Positions 39,227 to 48,482 of a stretch of DNA of 64,000 nucleotides are shown piece by piece. The position numbers and the translations under genes were made by a program. Within the stretch, counting starts at the first letter, position 1; each line of letters opens with the position of its first letter. Under the pieces are notes generated by a model. It saw only the letters and a program-made list of their open reading frames with translations, was not told the origin of the DNA and made no database searches. The DNA comes from Caulobacter sp. (GTDB lineage Bacteria; Pseudomonadota; Alphaproteobacteria; Caulobacterales; Caulobacteraceae). The stretch lies in the NCBI GenBank assembly GCA_017745235.1, contig JAGHZU010000021.1, positions 1 to 64,000 of the forward strand. The letters run 5' to 3'.

Positions 39227-40378
39227 ATGGCCGGACGTTTCAAGGGTTTCAAACGCTGGATCTTCGCGGGCGGCGTCCTGTTCCTGGCGCTGGTCCTGGC
39301 GGCGGTGTTCTACTGGCGCTACGACATCCTGCGCACGACCCTGGATCCCAAGGTCCCGTTCCAGACCTACCAGCCGCCGGCGGCGCCGAACTACGACAAG
39401 GCTTCGGCCTGGGCGCTGCTGCCCGATAAGGCCGCCAAGGGCGACGTCGACGTCTTCTTCGTTCACCCCACCAGCTATGACGGGGGGCGGGACTGGAACG
39501 CGCCCTACGACCAGCCGCGCGCGGCCCGGTATCTCACCCGGGTGATGCTGCCCAACTACGCCGCGCCGTTCGAGCGCGTGGGGCCGATCTATGCGCCGCA
39601 CTATCGCCAGGCCAGTCTCTACACCTCGCTGACCCTGCGCGACGACGCCCGTGAAGCCCGCCGCTTCGCCTATGACGACATTCGCCGCGCGTTCCGCACC
39701 TACATGGAACGCTACAACGAAGGCCGGCCGCTGATGCTGGTGGGCGTCGAGCAGGGCGGGGCCCTGGTCGCACGGCTCCTGCATGACGAGATGGCCGCCA
39801 ATCCTGGCCTGCGTAGGCGCCTGGCGGGCGTCTACCTGATCGAAACGATCGTGCCGGGCGACGAGTACGGCCCCCAGGCGCCCGTGCCCGCCTGCGCCAG
39901 CCGCGACGAGGCCGGCTGCGTGGTGGCCTGGGCTTCCGTTCCCGACGGCGACTTCCAGCGCGCGCAGGAGCTGACCAGTCGGTCGCTGGTGTGGAACGGC
40001 GCGGGGGAGCTGGTCACGCTGGACGGCCGCGCGCCGTTGTGTGTCAACCCGCTGCTGGGGGGGCGCAACGAGATCCGGGCTCCGGCGCGGCTCAACCTCG
40101 GCGCGGCCAACGCCACCGGGCTGGAGTGGGGCGCCCGGCCGGCGCTGCTCAAGCGCCAGGTCTGGACGCAATGCGAGAACGGCCTTCTGCATACCGGCCG
40201 GCCGAAGTCGACTTCGTTGCGCGACAGCGGCTCGTGGACCGATCGTCGCAAGGTCGACGGCTTCAACCTCTTCTGGGCCGATATCGAGGCCGACGCCCTG
40301 GCGCGGGTCCAGGCCCTGAAGAGGGAGGGCGTTGCGCCTCAGGCCCCGGCGTCGATCAGCGCCGCCGCCCCCGAATAG
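39227..40378 (+). CDS. DUF3089 alpha/beta-hydrolase-like membrane-anchored protein
   Basis: A 383-residue protein with one N-terminal membrane segment (WIFAGGVLFLALVLAAVFYW) and the DUF3089 pattern (DVDVFFVHPTSYDGGRDWNAP, IYAPHYRQASLYT). The family is a presumed lipase/esterase group with a nucleophile elbow G-x-S-x-G. Here the elbow reads LVGVEQGGAL, with Glu175 in place of the Ser, so normal hydrolase activity is doubtful. Its last 40 bases overlap the convergent DUF6285-like gene. The role is unknown. Confidence 0.88.
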   Translation: MAGRFKGFKRWIFAGGVLFLALVLAAVFYWRYDILRTTLDPKVPFQTYQPPAAPNYDKASAWALLPDKAAKGDVDVFFVHPTSYDGGRDWNAPYDQPRAARYLTRVMLPNYAAPFERVGPIYAPHYRQASLYTSLTLRDDAREARRFAYDDIRRAFRTYMERYNEGRPLMLVGVEQGGALVARLLHDEMAANPGLRRRLAGVYLIETIVPGDEYGPQAPVPACASRDEAGCVVAWASVPDGDFQRAQELTSRSLVWNGAGELVTLDGRAPLCVNPLLGGRNEIRAPARLNLGAANATGLEWGARPALLKRQVWTQCENGLLHTGRPKSTSLRDSGSWTDRRKVDGFNLFWADIEADALARVQALKREGVAPQAPASISAAAPE

Positions 40379-40707
40379 CCTGGCTGGTCGATCGCGATCT
40401 GGTCCAGCGCGCTGGCCCGCAGGTGGGCCAGCAACGCATGGTCCAGCGGATCCAGGCGGCCGGCGCGCAGGGCCGCGCAGAGTTGGGCGTTGAGGCTTTC
40501 GAAATCGCCGTCCTGGTCCAGAAGCGCCTGCAGGCGATTGGTGGCGGCCTCCCGCGCGGCCGGCGCCAGCACGGCTTCACGCTCGAGCGTGGCGCGGGCG
40601 TTATCGGCCACCCTGACCAGGAAATTCGCGCGCGGATCATCGGGGGAACCTGCCTGGAACGCGGCTAGCGCCTCTTCCAGTTCCGTGGCGCTGGGATGGG
40701 TGATCAT
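40339..40707 (-). CDS. DUF6285-like small protein
   Basis: A 122-residue soluble alpha-helical protein (MITHPSATELEEALAAFQAG...). Proteins of this type (DUF6285, from memory) regularly follow a phosphotransferase and an acyl-CoA dehydrogenase. The start at 40707 overlaps the stop of the phosphotransferase gene (ATGA). The 3' end overlaps the convergent DUF3089 gene by 40 bases. Function unknown. Confidence 0.82.
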   Translation of the reverse strand: MITHPSATELEEALAAFQAGSPDDPRANFLVRVADNARATLEREAVLAPAAREAATNRLQALLDQDGDFESLNAQLCAALRAGRLDPLDHALLAHLRASALDQIAIDQPGYSGAAALIDAGA

Positions 40708-41681
40708 GCGGCGCGCTCCATCAGCAGCACCAGGTCGGCCTCGGTCTCGCTCGCGCGACGGCCGATCATGGCGCGCTCGATCGACCGGTCCGCGCCCGAG
40801 GCGAAGCTGGCGTACATCATTAGGCACATCACGCCCCATTTCAGGGAGCCCAACGCCTGCCAGAACAGCAATCGGCTCAGCGCGATCTCGCCGCCGCCGC
40901 TCGCCGCATAGCCGTCCAGCAGCGCCGCGTAGTCGCCGAAGCCGCCTACGGGCCGGCGCCATTGGCCGAACCGCCAGGAATTGACGCACAGCCAGCCCAG
41001 GTCCTCGGCCGGATCGCCCAGGTGGCTCAACTCCCAGTCCAGGACCCCGACGAGGCCCTTGCCGGGATCGACCATCAGATTGCCGTTCCGGAAGTCGCCA
41101 TGCACCAGCACGGCTGGAACCGGCGCGGGCGCGGCGTCGGCCAGCCAGCGAAAGGCGGCCTCGAAGACCGGACGTTCCGCGCCGGATTGGCGATAGACCG
41201 CCTCATAGCGGGCCAACTCGCCGCGGGCGTCGGACGTCGCCAGCGGTGGCAGGCCATCCAGCGGCGTGGCATGGATCGTCGCCAGCACCTGGCCGCAACG
41301 CGCCGCCAGACCCGGCCGCACTCCGGCGAAGGCTTCGTCGCGAACGATACGCTTGCCCAAGGTTTCGCCGGTCAGGCGTCGCATGACATAGGCCTCGCCC
41401 AGGCCGTCGCCTGGCTCGCAGATCCGCACGACCTCAGGGACCGGAGCGCCCCGGCGATCAACGGCCGCCAGCAAGGCCGCCTCGGCGGCCAGGGGCAGGG
41501 CGGCCTGGCTCATCGACCCGGTGGGGGGACGACGGCGCAGGATCAGTGCGGTCCCATCGTCCAGGTCGAAGGTCCAGGTTTCCAGGCTGGCCCCGCCGGA
41601 AAGGCGCCGGGCGTCCAGCGCCCGTGTCGCGTTGGGCGACAGGCGGCGGGCCAGGGCGGAAAGGGCGGCCGGAATGTCCAT
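40704..41681 (-). CDS. Phosphotransferase (APH-like) family protein
   Basis: A 325-residue aminoglycoside-phosphotransferase-fold kinase. The catalytic loop is VLVHGDFRNGNLMVD and the metal-binding Asp is in VGVLDWELSHLGDPAEDL. This is the ACAD10/FadE36-like subgroup, thought to phosphorylate small hydroxyacyl compounds rather than antibiotics. The start at 41681 has GGGAGG ahead. It is coupled to the DUF6285-like gene, a common pairing. No acyl-CoA dehydrogenase is adjacent here. Confidence 0.9.
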   Translation of the reverse strand: MDIPAALSALARRLSPNATRALDARRLSGGASLETWTFDLDDGTALILRRRPPTGSMSQAALPLAAEAALLAAVDRRGAPVPEVVRICEPGDGLGEAYVMRRLTGETLGKRIVRDEAFAGVRPGLAARCGQVLATIHATPLDGLPPLATSDARGELARYEAVYRQSGAERPVFEAAFRWLADAAPAPVPAVLVHGDFRNGNLMVDPGKGLVGVLDWELSHLGDPAEDLGWLCVNSWRFGQWRRPVGGFGDYAALLDGYAASGGGEIALSRLLFWQALGSLKWGVMCLMMYASFASGADRSIERAMIGRRASETEADLVLLMERAA

Positions 41682-41751
41682 GTCGTCCAGCCTCCCGCGC
41701 CTCACCTTGCGTCAGGCAAGACAGCTTCGTTCCATGGTGCCGAGCATCGGC

Positions 41752-43827
41752 TTACCCTGCGTCGTGCAGGGGCGAGGCGGCTTTCCAGTCGAACAGCTCC
41801 TGCAGCGTCCGAACGGCCTGGCCGCGGGGACTGGTCAGGTCGGGATCGCGGGCCAGGATCAGCCGGGCGTCGTCGGCGGCCACGGCGATCAGGTCGCGAT
41901 GGGCCACGGGGTCGGCCAGCCTGTAGGCGGGAAAGCCGCTTTGCTTCAGGCCCAGCGGATCGCCGCCGCCGCGTAGTTCCAGGTCCTTCTCGGCGATCTC
42001 GAAGCCGTCGTCGCTGCGGCGCAGGATGTCCAGCCGCTGCTGGGCCGTCTCCGACAGCGGCGGATCGTAAAGCAGCACGCACGAGCTTTCACGCGCGCCC
42101 CGGCCGACGCGGCCACGCAACTGGTGCAACTGGGCCAGGCCGAAGCGGTCGGCGTGCTCGATCACCATGATGCTGGCGTTGGGCACGTTGACGCCGACTT
42201 CAACCACCGTGGTGGCGACCAGAACGCTGACCCTGCCGTCGACGAAATCGGCCATCACGGCGTCCTTTTCGGCCGAGGTCATCTGGCCATGCACCAGTCC
42301 CACCCGCGGACCTATGGCCTGGCGCAGGCTGGCGGCCCGCTGTTCGGCGTCGCGCAGGTCGATCTTTTCGGACTCCGACACCAGCGGGCAGATCCAGAAG
42401 GCCTGGGCGCCCGCGTCCGAGGCGGCCTTCAGCCGTGCGACGATCTCGGGAATGCGCGGCGTGGGCGCGGCCCTGGTGGCGACCGGGGTGCGGCCGGGCG
42501 GCTTTTCGTCGATGCGCGAGACGTCCAGGTCGCCGAACACCGTCAGTTCCAGAGTGCGGGGGATGGGTGTGGCCGACATGGCCAGCAGATGCGCGCCTTC
42601 ACCCTTGTCCTGCAGGCGGCGGCGCTCGTTGACGCCGAAGCGGTGCTGCTCGTCGATGATGGTCAGGCCCAGCGCCTTGAAAGCCACGTCGTCCTGGAAG
42701 AGGGCGTGGGTGCCCACGGCCACGGCGGCCGAGCCGTCGGCCAGGGCCGCCAGCTTGACCGCCCGCGCGCCGCCCTTGTCGCGTCCGGTCAGCAGCACCA
42801 CGACCAGGCCTTGCGCTTCCAGCGTCGGAGCCAGGGTCTCGTAATGCTGGCGGGCCAGGATCTCGGTCGGAGCCATCAGGGCCGACTGCAAGCCGCTGGC
42901 GGCGGCGTCGGCCATGGCCAGCATGGCCACCACCGTCTTGCCCGAGCCCACGTCGCCCTGCAGCAGCCTGCCCATGCGCTCGCCGCTGGCCATGTCGCCG
43001 CGCACCTCGGACAGGGCGCGGATCTGGGCCCCCGTCAGCTTGAAGGGCAGGGCCTTCTCGGCGCGGTCCGACAGGTCGCCGGCGCGGATGATCGGGGCGG
43101 GGTGCGAGCGCTTGGCGGTTTTGCGCTGGCCCAGGGCCAGCTGGTGGGCCAGCAACTCGTCATACGCCAGGCGTCGGCGTGCGACCGACATGGGCGACAG
43201 GTCGATTTCGGCCTGGGGGCCGTGGACCCGCTCCAGGGCCTCGCGCCAGGCCGGAAAGCCATTCCTGGCCAGCCAGGCCGGGTCTTGCCACTCCGGCAGT
43301 TCGGCGGCCCGTTCCAGAGCTTCCTGGGCGAACTTGCGAAAGGTGCGCGAGGGCAGGCCCGCCGTGGCGGGATAGATCGGTTCGACCGGCGGGATCTCGC
43401 CCACGCGTTCGGCGTCCAGCATGTAGTCGGGATGGGCGACCTGGATCTCGCTGCCGTAGCGCTCGACCTTGCCGCTGACGGCGCGACGCGCGCCGACGGG
43501 ATGCTGGCGCTCAAGATGCGGGCCGTGGCCCTTGAACCAGGTCAGGGTGACGAAGCCATGCTCGTCCCAGCCGCGGATTCGCCAGGGCTGGCCGGGGCGC
43601 TGAGGCGGCAGGTGGGCGTCGATGGTGACGATGAAGGTTTGGACCTGACCGTCGACCGCGCGGTCCGAGGTGGTGGCCGTCCGCCGGATCAAGCCCTGCG
43701 GCGGGGTGAACAGCACATCGCGCACGATCGGCCCCGCCACGCGCTCGACCAGGGGCGCGACGCGCGGCCCCACGCCCTTGAGCGTGGAGATCGGCGTGAA
43801 CAACGGGAAGAGAATCTCGGGACGCAT
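41752..43827 (-). CDS. recG: ATP-dependent DNA helicase RecG
   Basis: A 691-residue superfamily 2 helicase. The N-terminal wedge/OB domain is about residues 1-240 (STLKGVGPRVAPL). Motif I is LLQGDVGSGKTVVAMLA, motif II is LTIIDEQHRFGV, motif III is LLAMSATPIPRTL, and the C-terminal helicase lobe has GRVGRGARESSCVLL. RecG remodels stalled replication forks and branches Holliday junctions. The length is the family norm. It stands alone between other genes. Confidence 0.96.
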   Translation of the reverse strand: MRPEILFPLFTPISTLKGVGPRVAPLVERVAGPIVRDVLFTPPQGLIRRTATTSDRAVDGQVQTFIVTIDAHLPPQRPGQPWRIRGWDEHGFVTLTWFKGHGPHLERQHPVGARRAVSGKVERYGSEIQVAHPDYMLDAERVGEIPPVEPIYPATAGLPSRTFRKFAQEALERAAELPEWQDPAWLARNGFPAWREALERVHGPQAEIDLSPMSVARRRLAYDELLAHQLALGQRKTAKRSHPAPIIRAGDLSDRAEKALPFKLTGAQIRALSEVRGDMASGERMGRLLQGDVGSGKTVVAMLAMADAAASGLQSALMAPTEILARQHYETLAPTLEAQGLVVVLLTGRDKGGARAVKLAALADGSAAVAVGTHALFQDDVAFKALGLTIIDEQHRFGVNERRRLQDKGEGAHLLAMSATPIPRTLELTVFGDLDVSRIDEKPPGRTPVATRAAPTPRIPEIVARLKAASDAGAQAFWICPLVSESEKIDLRDAEQRAASLRQAIGPRVGLVHGQMTSAEKDAVMADFVDGRVSVLVATTVVEVGVNVPNASIMVIEHADRFGLAQLHQLRGRVGRGARESSCVLLYDPPLSETAQQRLDILRRSDDGFEIAEKDLELRGGGDPLGLKQSGFPAYRLADPVAHRDLIAVAADDARLILARDPDLTSPRGQAVRTLQELFDWKAASPLHDAG

Positions 43828-43935
43828 CTGGGCGCCACCTTAGCCGGACCTGCGTCAGTTGTGGACGCCGGACGCGGATCTATCGCCAGACCGGATCGCG
43901 GAGGCATGGGGGCGTCGACGCAACCGGAAGGCCCG

Positions 43936-43965
43936 GCCCCGGGACGACGTTCGGTCGTCCGGGGC
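43936..43965 (-). terminator. Hairpin downstream of the 100-residue hypothetical gene
   Basis: GCCCC(G)GGACGAC (43936-43948) pairs with GTCGTCCGGGGC (43954-43965) with one bulged G and a 5-base loop. It lies just past the end of the minus-strand gene at 43982 and before recG. No T run follows. Confidence 0.5.
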
Positions 43966-43981
43966 TCGGCGTTTCAAAGGC

Positions 43982-44284
43982 CTATTCGCCCTTGTTCATC
44001 GGCGGGTTCAGGGCCGAGAGGATGTCCTGCAGTTCGTCGGTGCGCGAAGCGCCCGAGACGTTCAGGCGCGTGTACAGGTATTCGGCGCGATGCTTCTGCT
44101 CGGCCTCTCCGAAGCGGGCGCCCGCTCCGTGCAGGTTATTCGCTTCACCGGCGAAGACGACCTTTCCGTCGGCGTCCACGAAGATGAAGTTGCCCGCGAT
44201 CGTCGTCCGGGGATCGCGATCCTCGGCCAGCTTGTAGCGGTAGACGGCGCCGGAAGCGCCTTGCAGATCGATATAGGGTTTCAC
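43982..44284 (-). CDS. Hypothetical protein, 100 residues
   Basis: A small soluble protein (MKPYIDLQGASGAVYRYKLAED...). The GTG at 44284 is chosen because GAGG lies four to five bases ahead. It contains a beta-hairpin-like core (NFIFVDADGKVVFAGEANNL) that could be a GIY-YIG-like partial fold, but no catalytic set is evident and I do not assign a family. It is followed by a hairpin. It is downstream of the cystine transporter operon on the same strand, 62 bases past its end. Confidence 0.75.
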   Translation of the reverse strand: MKPYIDLQGASGAVYRYKLAEDRDPRTTIAGNFIFVDADGKVVFAGEANNLHGAGARFGEAEQKHRAEYLYTRLNVSGASRTDELQDILSALNPPMNKGE

Positions 44285-44346
44285 TGGACCTCGCCTCACA
44301 GCACACGGCGTCGGCGGAGAGGAGGTGAGGGGCGCCGAGGGCCAAA

Positions 44347-45087
44347 TTATGACCTTAGGCCACTCACCTTGCTGAGGAATCGCCGCGTACGTTCTTCCTT
44401 AGGCGAACCGAGCACGGCGGCGGAAGGGCCTTGTTCAATAATAACGCCGTCATCCATGAAGATCGTCCGGTCGGCGACGTCGCGGGCGAAATCCATCTGG
44501 TGCGTCACCACGACCATCGTGCGCTTCTCGGCGGCCAGGTCCTTGATGACCGCCAGCACCTCGCCGACCAGCTCCGGATCCAGGGCCGAGGTCGGTTCGT
44601 CGAACAGGATCACGTCGGGATCCATGGCCAGGGCGCGGGCGATGGCGCAGCGCTGCTGCTGGCCGCCGGACATCTCGCGCGGGAAGGCGTCGACGCGGTG
44701 GGCCAATCCGACCTTGGCCAGCAGGACGCGAGCCTTTTCCAGCGCTTGGGCGGGCTTGAGGCCGCGCACGACCACCGGCCCTTCGGCCACGTTCTGCGCG
44801 GCGGTCTTGTGCGGGAAAAGGTTGAAGTTCTGGAACACGAAGCCCACCCGGCCGCGCAGGGCGCGGGTGAAGGCCGTCTTGCCGCCGGCGCTCACGCCCG
44901 CGACGGTCAGTTCGCCGCCATCCAAGGTTTCCAGGCCGGCCAAGCAGCGCAGCAGGGTGCTCTTGCCCGAGCCGCTGGGGCCGATGACGGCCACCACCTC
45001 GCCGGGCTCGACGGTCAGGTCCACGCCCTTCAGCACGGGAGCGTCAGCGAAACGCTTGGCCAAGCCCCGGGCGACGATCGCGCTCAT
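44347..45087 (-). CDS. tcyN: Cystine ABC transporter ATP-binding protein (TcyN-like)
   Basis: A 246-residue polar-amino-acid ABC ATPase. Walker A is [15 protein letters not shown], the Q loop is [18 protein letters not shown], the signature is [15 protein letters not shown] and Walker B is [14 protein letters not shown]. The start overlaps the permease stop (ATGA at 45084-45087). With the permease and the FliY/TcyJ-like binding protein it forms a complete importer, most likely for L-cystine. Confidence 0.92.
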   Translation of the reverse strand: MSAIVARGLAKRFADAPVLKGVDLTVEPGEVVAVIGPSGSGKSTLLRCLAGLETLDGGELTVAGVSAGGKTAFTRALRGRVGFVFQNFNLFPHKTAAQNVAEGPVVVRGLKPAQALEKARVLLAKVGLAHRVDAFPREMSGGQQQRCAIARALAMDPDVILFDEPTSALDPELVGEVLAVIKDLAAEKRTMVVVTHQMDFARDVADRTIFMDDGVIIEQGPSAAVLGSPKEERTRRFLSKVSGLRS

Positions 45088-45737
45088 CGGCGGCCCTCCG
45101 CCTGACGTTCCAGCCGCGCCTGGCCCACGGCCAACAGCGAGGACAGGATCCAGTAGATGGCCGCGGCGGCCAGGTACATCGTGAAGATCTCGTAGGTCCG
45201 GGCGGTGATCAGCTGGGCCTGGCGGAACAGCTCGGGCACCTGGATGGTGGCCGCCAGCGAGGTGTCCTTGACCAGGCCGATGAAACTGTTGGCCAGGGGC
45301 GCGACGGCGGTGCGGGCGGCCTGGGGCAGGATGATCCGGCGCAGGGTCTGGCCCCGGCTCATGCCCAGCACGGCCGCGGCCTCCCACTGGCCCTTGTCGA
45401 CGGCGGCGATCGCCGCGCGCAGGGTCTCGCCGGCATAGGCGGCGATGTTCAGCGAAAAGCCGATCCCGGCCGCCAGCAGCGGCGGCAGCTCGATCCCGAA
45501 CTGCGGCAGGCCGTAATAGATCAGGAACAGCTGCACCAGCAGCGGCGTGCCCCGGATGGCCGAGACGTAGACCCCGGCGGGCCAGCGCAGCAGCGGATTG
45601 GCGGACAGCCGCATCAGGGCCAGGGCGAAGCCCAGCACCAGCCCAAGGCTCATGCCCACCACGCTGAGCAGCACCGTGTACCCCGCGCCCTTCAGCAACA
45701 GGGGCGCCGATTGCGAGACGAGGTCGAAGGCGTCCAA
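45084..45737 (-). CDS. tcyL: Cystine ABC transporter permease (TcyL-like)
   Basis: A 217-residue inner-membrane permease of the His/Glu/Gln/Arg/opine family with about five hydrophobic segments, [20 protein letters not shown] and the EAA region [28 protein letters not shown]. It lies between the binding protein (32-base gap) and the ATPase (overlap). Its partner binding protein sets the substrate as probably cystine. Confidence 0.92.
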   Translation of the reverse strand: MDAFDLVSQSAPLLLKGAGYTVLLSVVGMSLGLVLGFALALMRLSANPLLRWPAGVYVSAIRGTPLLVQLFLIYYGLPQFGIELPPLLAAGIGFSLNIAAYAGETLRAAIAAVDKGQWEAAAVLGMSRGQTLRRIILPQAARTAVAPLANSFIGLVKDTSLAATIQVPELFRQAQLITARTYEIFTMYLAAAAIYWILSSLLAVGQARLERQAEGRR

Positions 45738-45769
45738 GGTTCAGCGTCCCATGAGGGAAAGGCGCGCGG

Positions 45770-46564
45770 TCACTCGGTCACGTCCGAGCCGAACCACTTG
45801 GTGGAGATCGCCGCCAGTTGGCCGTTGGCGCGCAGGGTCGCGATGGCCTGGTCGATCGCCACCTTCATGGCCGGGTCGCGCAGCATGGCCACGCCCATGC
45901 CCTGGGCCGCGAACGGCGGGCCGGAAGCCGCGAAGTCGGGCGAGGTCTTGACGAAGTCGGCGGCCACCAGGCGGTCGTTGAGCACCGCGTCGATACGGCC
46001 GGCCTTCAGGTCCTGGTACTTGGTGGGGTCGTCGTCATACGTGCGCACGATGGCGTCCGGCACGTTGGCCTTCAGCCAGGACTCATAGTTGGTGCCCAGG
46101 CCCACCCCGACCTTCTTGCCCTTCAGGTCGGTGGGCCTGGTGATCCCGGTCTGGTCCTTGCGGGTGATGATCTGGATTCCCGAAACCGTGTACGGCTTGG
46201 AGAAGTCGTACTTGGCCATGCGCTCGGGCGTGATGGTGATCTGGTTGATGACCACGTCGATGCGCCGGGACTCCAGCGCCCCCAGCAGGCCGGCGAACGG
46301 CGAGGGATGGAACTCGGCCTTCACGCCCATCTGGGCCGCCAGAGCCTTGGCGAAGTCCACCTCGAAGCCCGTCAGCTGGCCGTCCTTGTCCTGGAAGTTG
46401 AAGGGCGGATAGGTGCCCTCCAGCCCGATGCGCAGCACCTTGGTGGCTTCCACGCGCTTGAGGCCCGTCTCGGCCGCGTCCTTGGACTTGCCGCCGCAGG
46501 CCGCCAGGACCAGAGCCGCGGCGCTAAGGCCGAGAAGGATGTCACGACGGACAGGGAATCGCAT
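45770..46564 (-). CDS. tcyJ: Cystine-binding periplasmic lipoprotein (TcyJ/FliY-like)
   Basis: A 264-residue family 3 solute-binding protein. The N-terminus has a lipobox (VLAACGG). The segments [53 protein letters not shown] and [20 protein letters not shown] are very close to E. coli FliY/TcyJ as I remember it, which binds L-cystine. This supports cystine import into the cell. It is the first gene of a three-gene operon, divergent from the M48 protease gene. Confidence 0.92.
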   Translation of the reverse strand: MRFPVRRDILLGLSAAALVLAACGGKSKDAAETGLKRVEATKVLRIGLEGTYPPFNFQDKDGQLTGFEVDFAKALAAQMGVKAEFHPSPFAGLLGALESRRIDVVINQITITPERMAKYDFSKPYTVSGIQIITRKDQTGITRPTDLKGKKVGVGLGTNYESWLKANVPDAIVRTYDDDPTKYQDLKAGRIDAVLNDRLVAADFVKTSPDFAASGPPFAAQGMGVAMLRDPAMKVAIDQAIATLRANGQLAAISTKWFGSDVTE

Positions 46565-46585
46565 GCCAAGCCTCGGAAGGAATAT

Positions 46586-46618
46586 CGAGACGCTTTTCTA
46601 TACCGCCTGGGCGTCTCG
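46586..46618. promoter_or_regulatory. Inverted repeat CGAGACGC-N17-GCGTCTCG upstream of tcyJ
   Basis: A perfect 8-base inverted repeat (46586-46593 and 46611-46618) begins 22 bases before the tcyJ-like start, in the gap to the divergent M48 gene. It may be an operator or a leader hairpin of the cystine operon. Confidence 0.35.
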
Positions 46619-46720
46619 GCTAGGGGGCAAGCGGGGGCGTCCCCACCTGAGATGTTGTCTGACCGCGAATTAACCTGACGTGGCGCCCGTGCTCTGGCTT
46701 CCTGCCCCGGCCTTTTGTGA

Positions 46721-47920
46721 ATGGGGGGAGTCGCCTTGGCCCAAACCTTCGACCCGGCCGCCGCCACGGCGGCCTATCTCGCGCAGCTGCCGCCGGAGGC
46801 GCACGCCAAGGCGCAGGCCTACACCCAAGGCGGCCACTGGCTGCTGCTGTGGGGATTCCTCGTCACGGTGCTGGTGTCGTGGCTGATCGTGCGCAGCGGC
46901 GTCCTGGTGGGTCTTCGCCGCCGGCTGGAGCGGCGCAAGCCGCGCCCGATCCTCGTCAGCTTCCTGGTCGGGGTGGTCTATCTGCTTGTCGACTGGCTGC
47001 TGTCGCTGCCCTGGTCGGTCTACGAGAACTGGTGGCGCGAGAAGCAGTACGGCCTGACCAGCCAGGCCTTCACCGGCTGGCTGGGCGAGCGCCTGATGTC
47101 GCTGGCCATCACGGCGATCTTCACGGGCCTGTTCCTGATGGCGCTCTACGCCCTGATCCGGAAGGCCAAGAGCACCTGGTGGCTGTGGGGCGGCGGGCTG
47201 ATGGCGGCGTTCGTCACGATCGGCCTCGTGATCGCGCCGATCTACATCGAGCCGCTGTTCAACAAATACACCCCCGCGCCCGCCGGCCCGGTGCGCGACA
47301 CCGTGGTGGCCATGGCGAAGGCCAACGGCATCCCCAGCGACAAGATCTTCGTCTACGACGGTTCCAGGCAGTCCAACGCCTACACCGCCAATGTCTCGGG
47401 CGCGTTCGGCTCGGCCCGCGTGGCCATGAGCGACACCATGTTCAAGCAGGGCGCCGACCTCGCCGAGGTCAAGGCCGTGGTGGGCCATGAGATGGGGCAC
47501 TACGCCCATCGCCACGCCCTTTGGATCGCCGGGGTGCTCAGCGCCCTGACCGTGCTCGCTTTCTTCCTGGTCGATCGATTGTTCGACCCCGCCAGCGCGT
47601 TGCTGGGCGCCGACTCGGTCAAGGGACTGTCCGACCCGGCCGGCCTGCCGGTGTTGAGCGTGGTCCTGGCGGTGCTGACCCTGTTGGGAACGCCTCTGAC
47701 CAACAGCCTGGTCCGCATCGCCGAGAGCGACGCCGACCGCTACAGCCTTGTGCATTTCAACGAGCCGGACGGCCTGGCCAAGGCTCTGGTCAAGACCATC
47801 GAATATCGCGCCGCCACGCCCAGCCGCCTGGAGGAGGTGATCTTCTACGACCATCCCGCCGTGGGCCGCCGCATCCGTCGCGCGATGGACTGGAAGGCCG
47901 AATTCGCTCGCGGCCACTAG
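46721..47920 (+). CDS. M48 family membrane metallopeptidase (Ste24/CAAX protease-like)
   Basis: A 399-residue integral membrane protein. The zinc site is VVGHEMGHYAHRH with the downstream third ligand Glu in RIAESDADRYSL. There are about six hydrophobic segments, two flanking the active site, as in Ste24 proteases. A TTG at 46736 with GGGGGAG five bases ahead is an alternative start. It likely cleaves membrane proteins or peptides from the cytoplasmic side. The substrate is not known. The following gene starts 41 bases downstream. Confidence 0.9.
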   Translation: MGGVALAQTFDPAAATAAYLAQLPPEAHAKAQAYTQGGHWLLLWGFLVTVLVSWLIVRSGVLVGLRRRLERRKPRPILVSFLVGVVYLLVDWLLSLPWSVYENWWREKQYGLTSQAFTGWLGERLMSLAITAIFTGLFLMALYALIRKAKSTWWLWGGGLMAAFVTIGLVIAPIYIEPLFNKYTPAPAGPVRDTVVAMAKANGIPSDKIFVYDGSRQSNAYTANVSGAFGSARVAMSDTMFKQGADLAEVKAVVGHEMGHYAHRHALWIAGVLSALTVLAFFLVDRLFDPASALLGADSVKGLSDPAGLPVLSVVLAVLTLLGTPLTNSLVRIAESDADRYSLVHFNEPDGLAKALVKTIEYRAATPSRLEEVIFYDHPAVGRRIRRAMDWKAEFARGH

Positions 47921-47961
47921 CAGCCGCCGATCCATCCCAATCCGCTCGGAGCTCAAGTCTC

Positions 47962-48429
47962 ATGAAGATCCTGGTCCTGCCTCTCGCCTTGCTGGCCCTT
48001 GCTGGGGCCGCGCCCACGGCCGTCCTGGCCCAGGCGCCGGCCGCCGCTTCGGCGCCTTCGCCTGACGCCGCCGCGCTGGAGAAATTGAACGCGGAGTGGC
48101 TGACGGCCTACAAGACCCATGACGGGGCGGCGTTGGAACGGATTCTGGCCGACGATTTCGAGGCGGTCTATCCGGGCGGCCGGATCATGCGGAAGGCCGA
48201 CCTGGTCAAGGCCGCGACCAATCCGGCGCGTTCGATCACGTCCATGGCCTGGGAGGATCTGAAGATCATGGTCTTCGGCGACGTGGCCGTCGTCAGGGCG
48301 CGGGCCAAGATGAGCGGCAAGGGACCTGACGGCGACTTCTCGGCCGTCAACGACTACGCCGACATCTATGTGAAGCGGGCGGGCGCCTGGCGCGCCATTT
48401 CCGCCCACGTGGTGCGGGCCGCCGAGTAG
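47962..48429 (+). CDS. Secreted SnoaL/DUF4440-like NTF2-fold protein
   Basis: A 155-residue protein with a signal peptide (MKILVLPLALLALAGAAPTAVLA) and an NTF2-like cone domain (LEKLNAEWLTAYKTHDGAAL, LADDFEAVYPGGRIMRK, ...NDYADIYVKRAGAWRAISAH), the DUF4440/SnoaL-like pattern. Such proteins bind small molecules or act as isomerases; no catalytic residues are assigned. It follows the M48 gene on the same strand. Confidence 0.85.
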   Translation: MKILVLPLALLALAGAAPTAVLAQAPAAASAPSPDAAALEKLNAEWLTAYKTHDGAALERILADDFEAVYPGGRIMRKADLVKAATNPARSITSMAWEDLKIMVFGDVAVVRARAKMSGKGPDGDFSAVNDYADIYVKRAGAWRAISAHVVRAAE

Positions 48430-48482
48430 CCGTCGTGGACGGTTGACCGGCTTGCGTGTTGTCTTCGACAGGAGGTGCGCGC

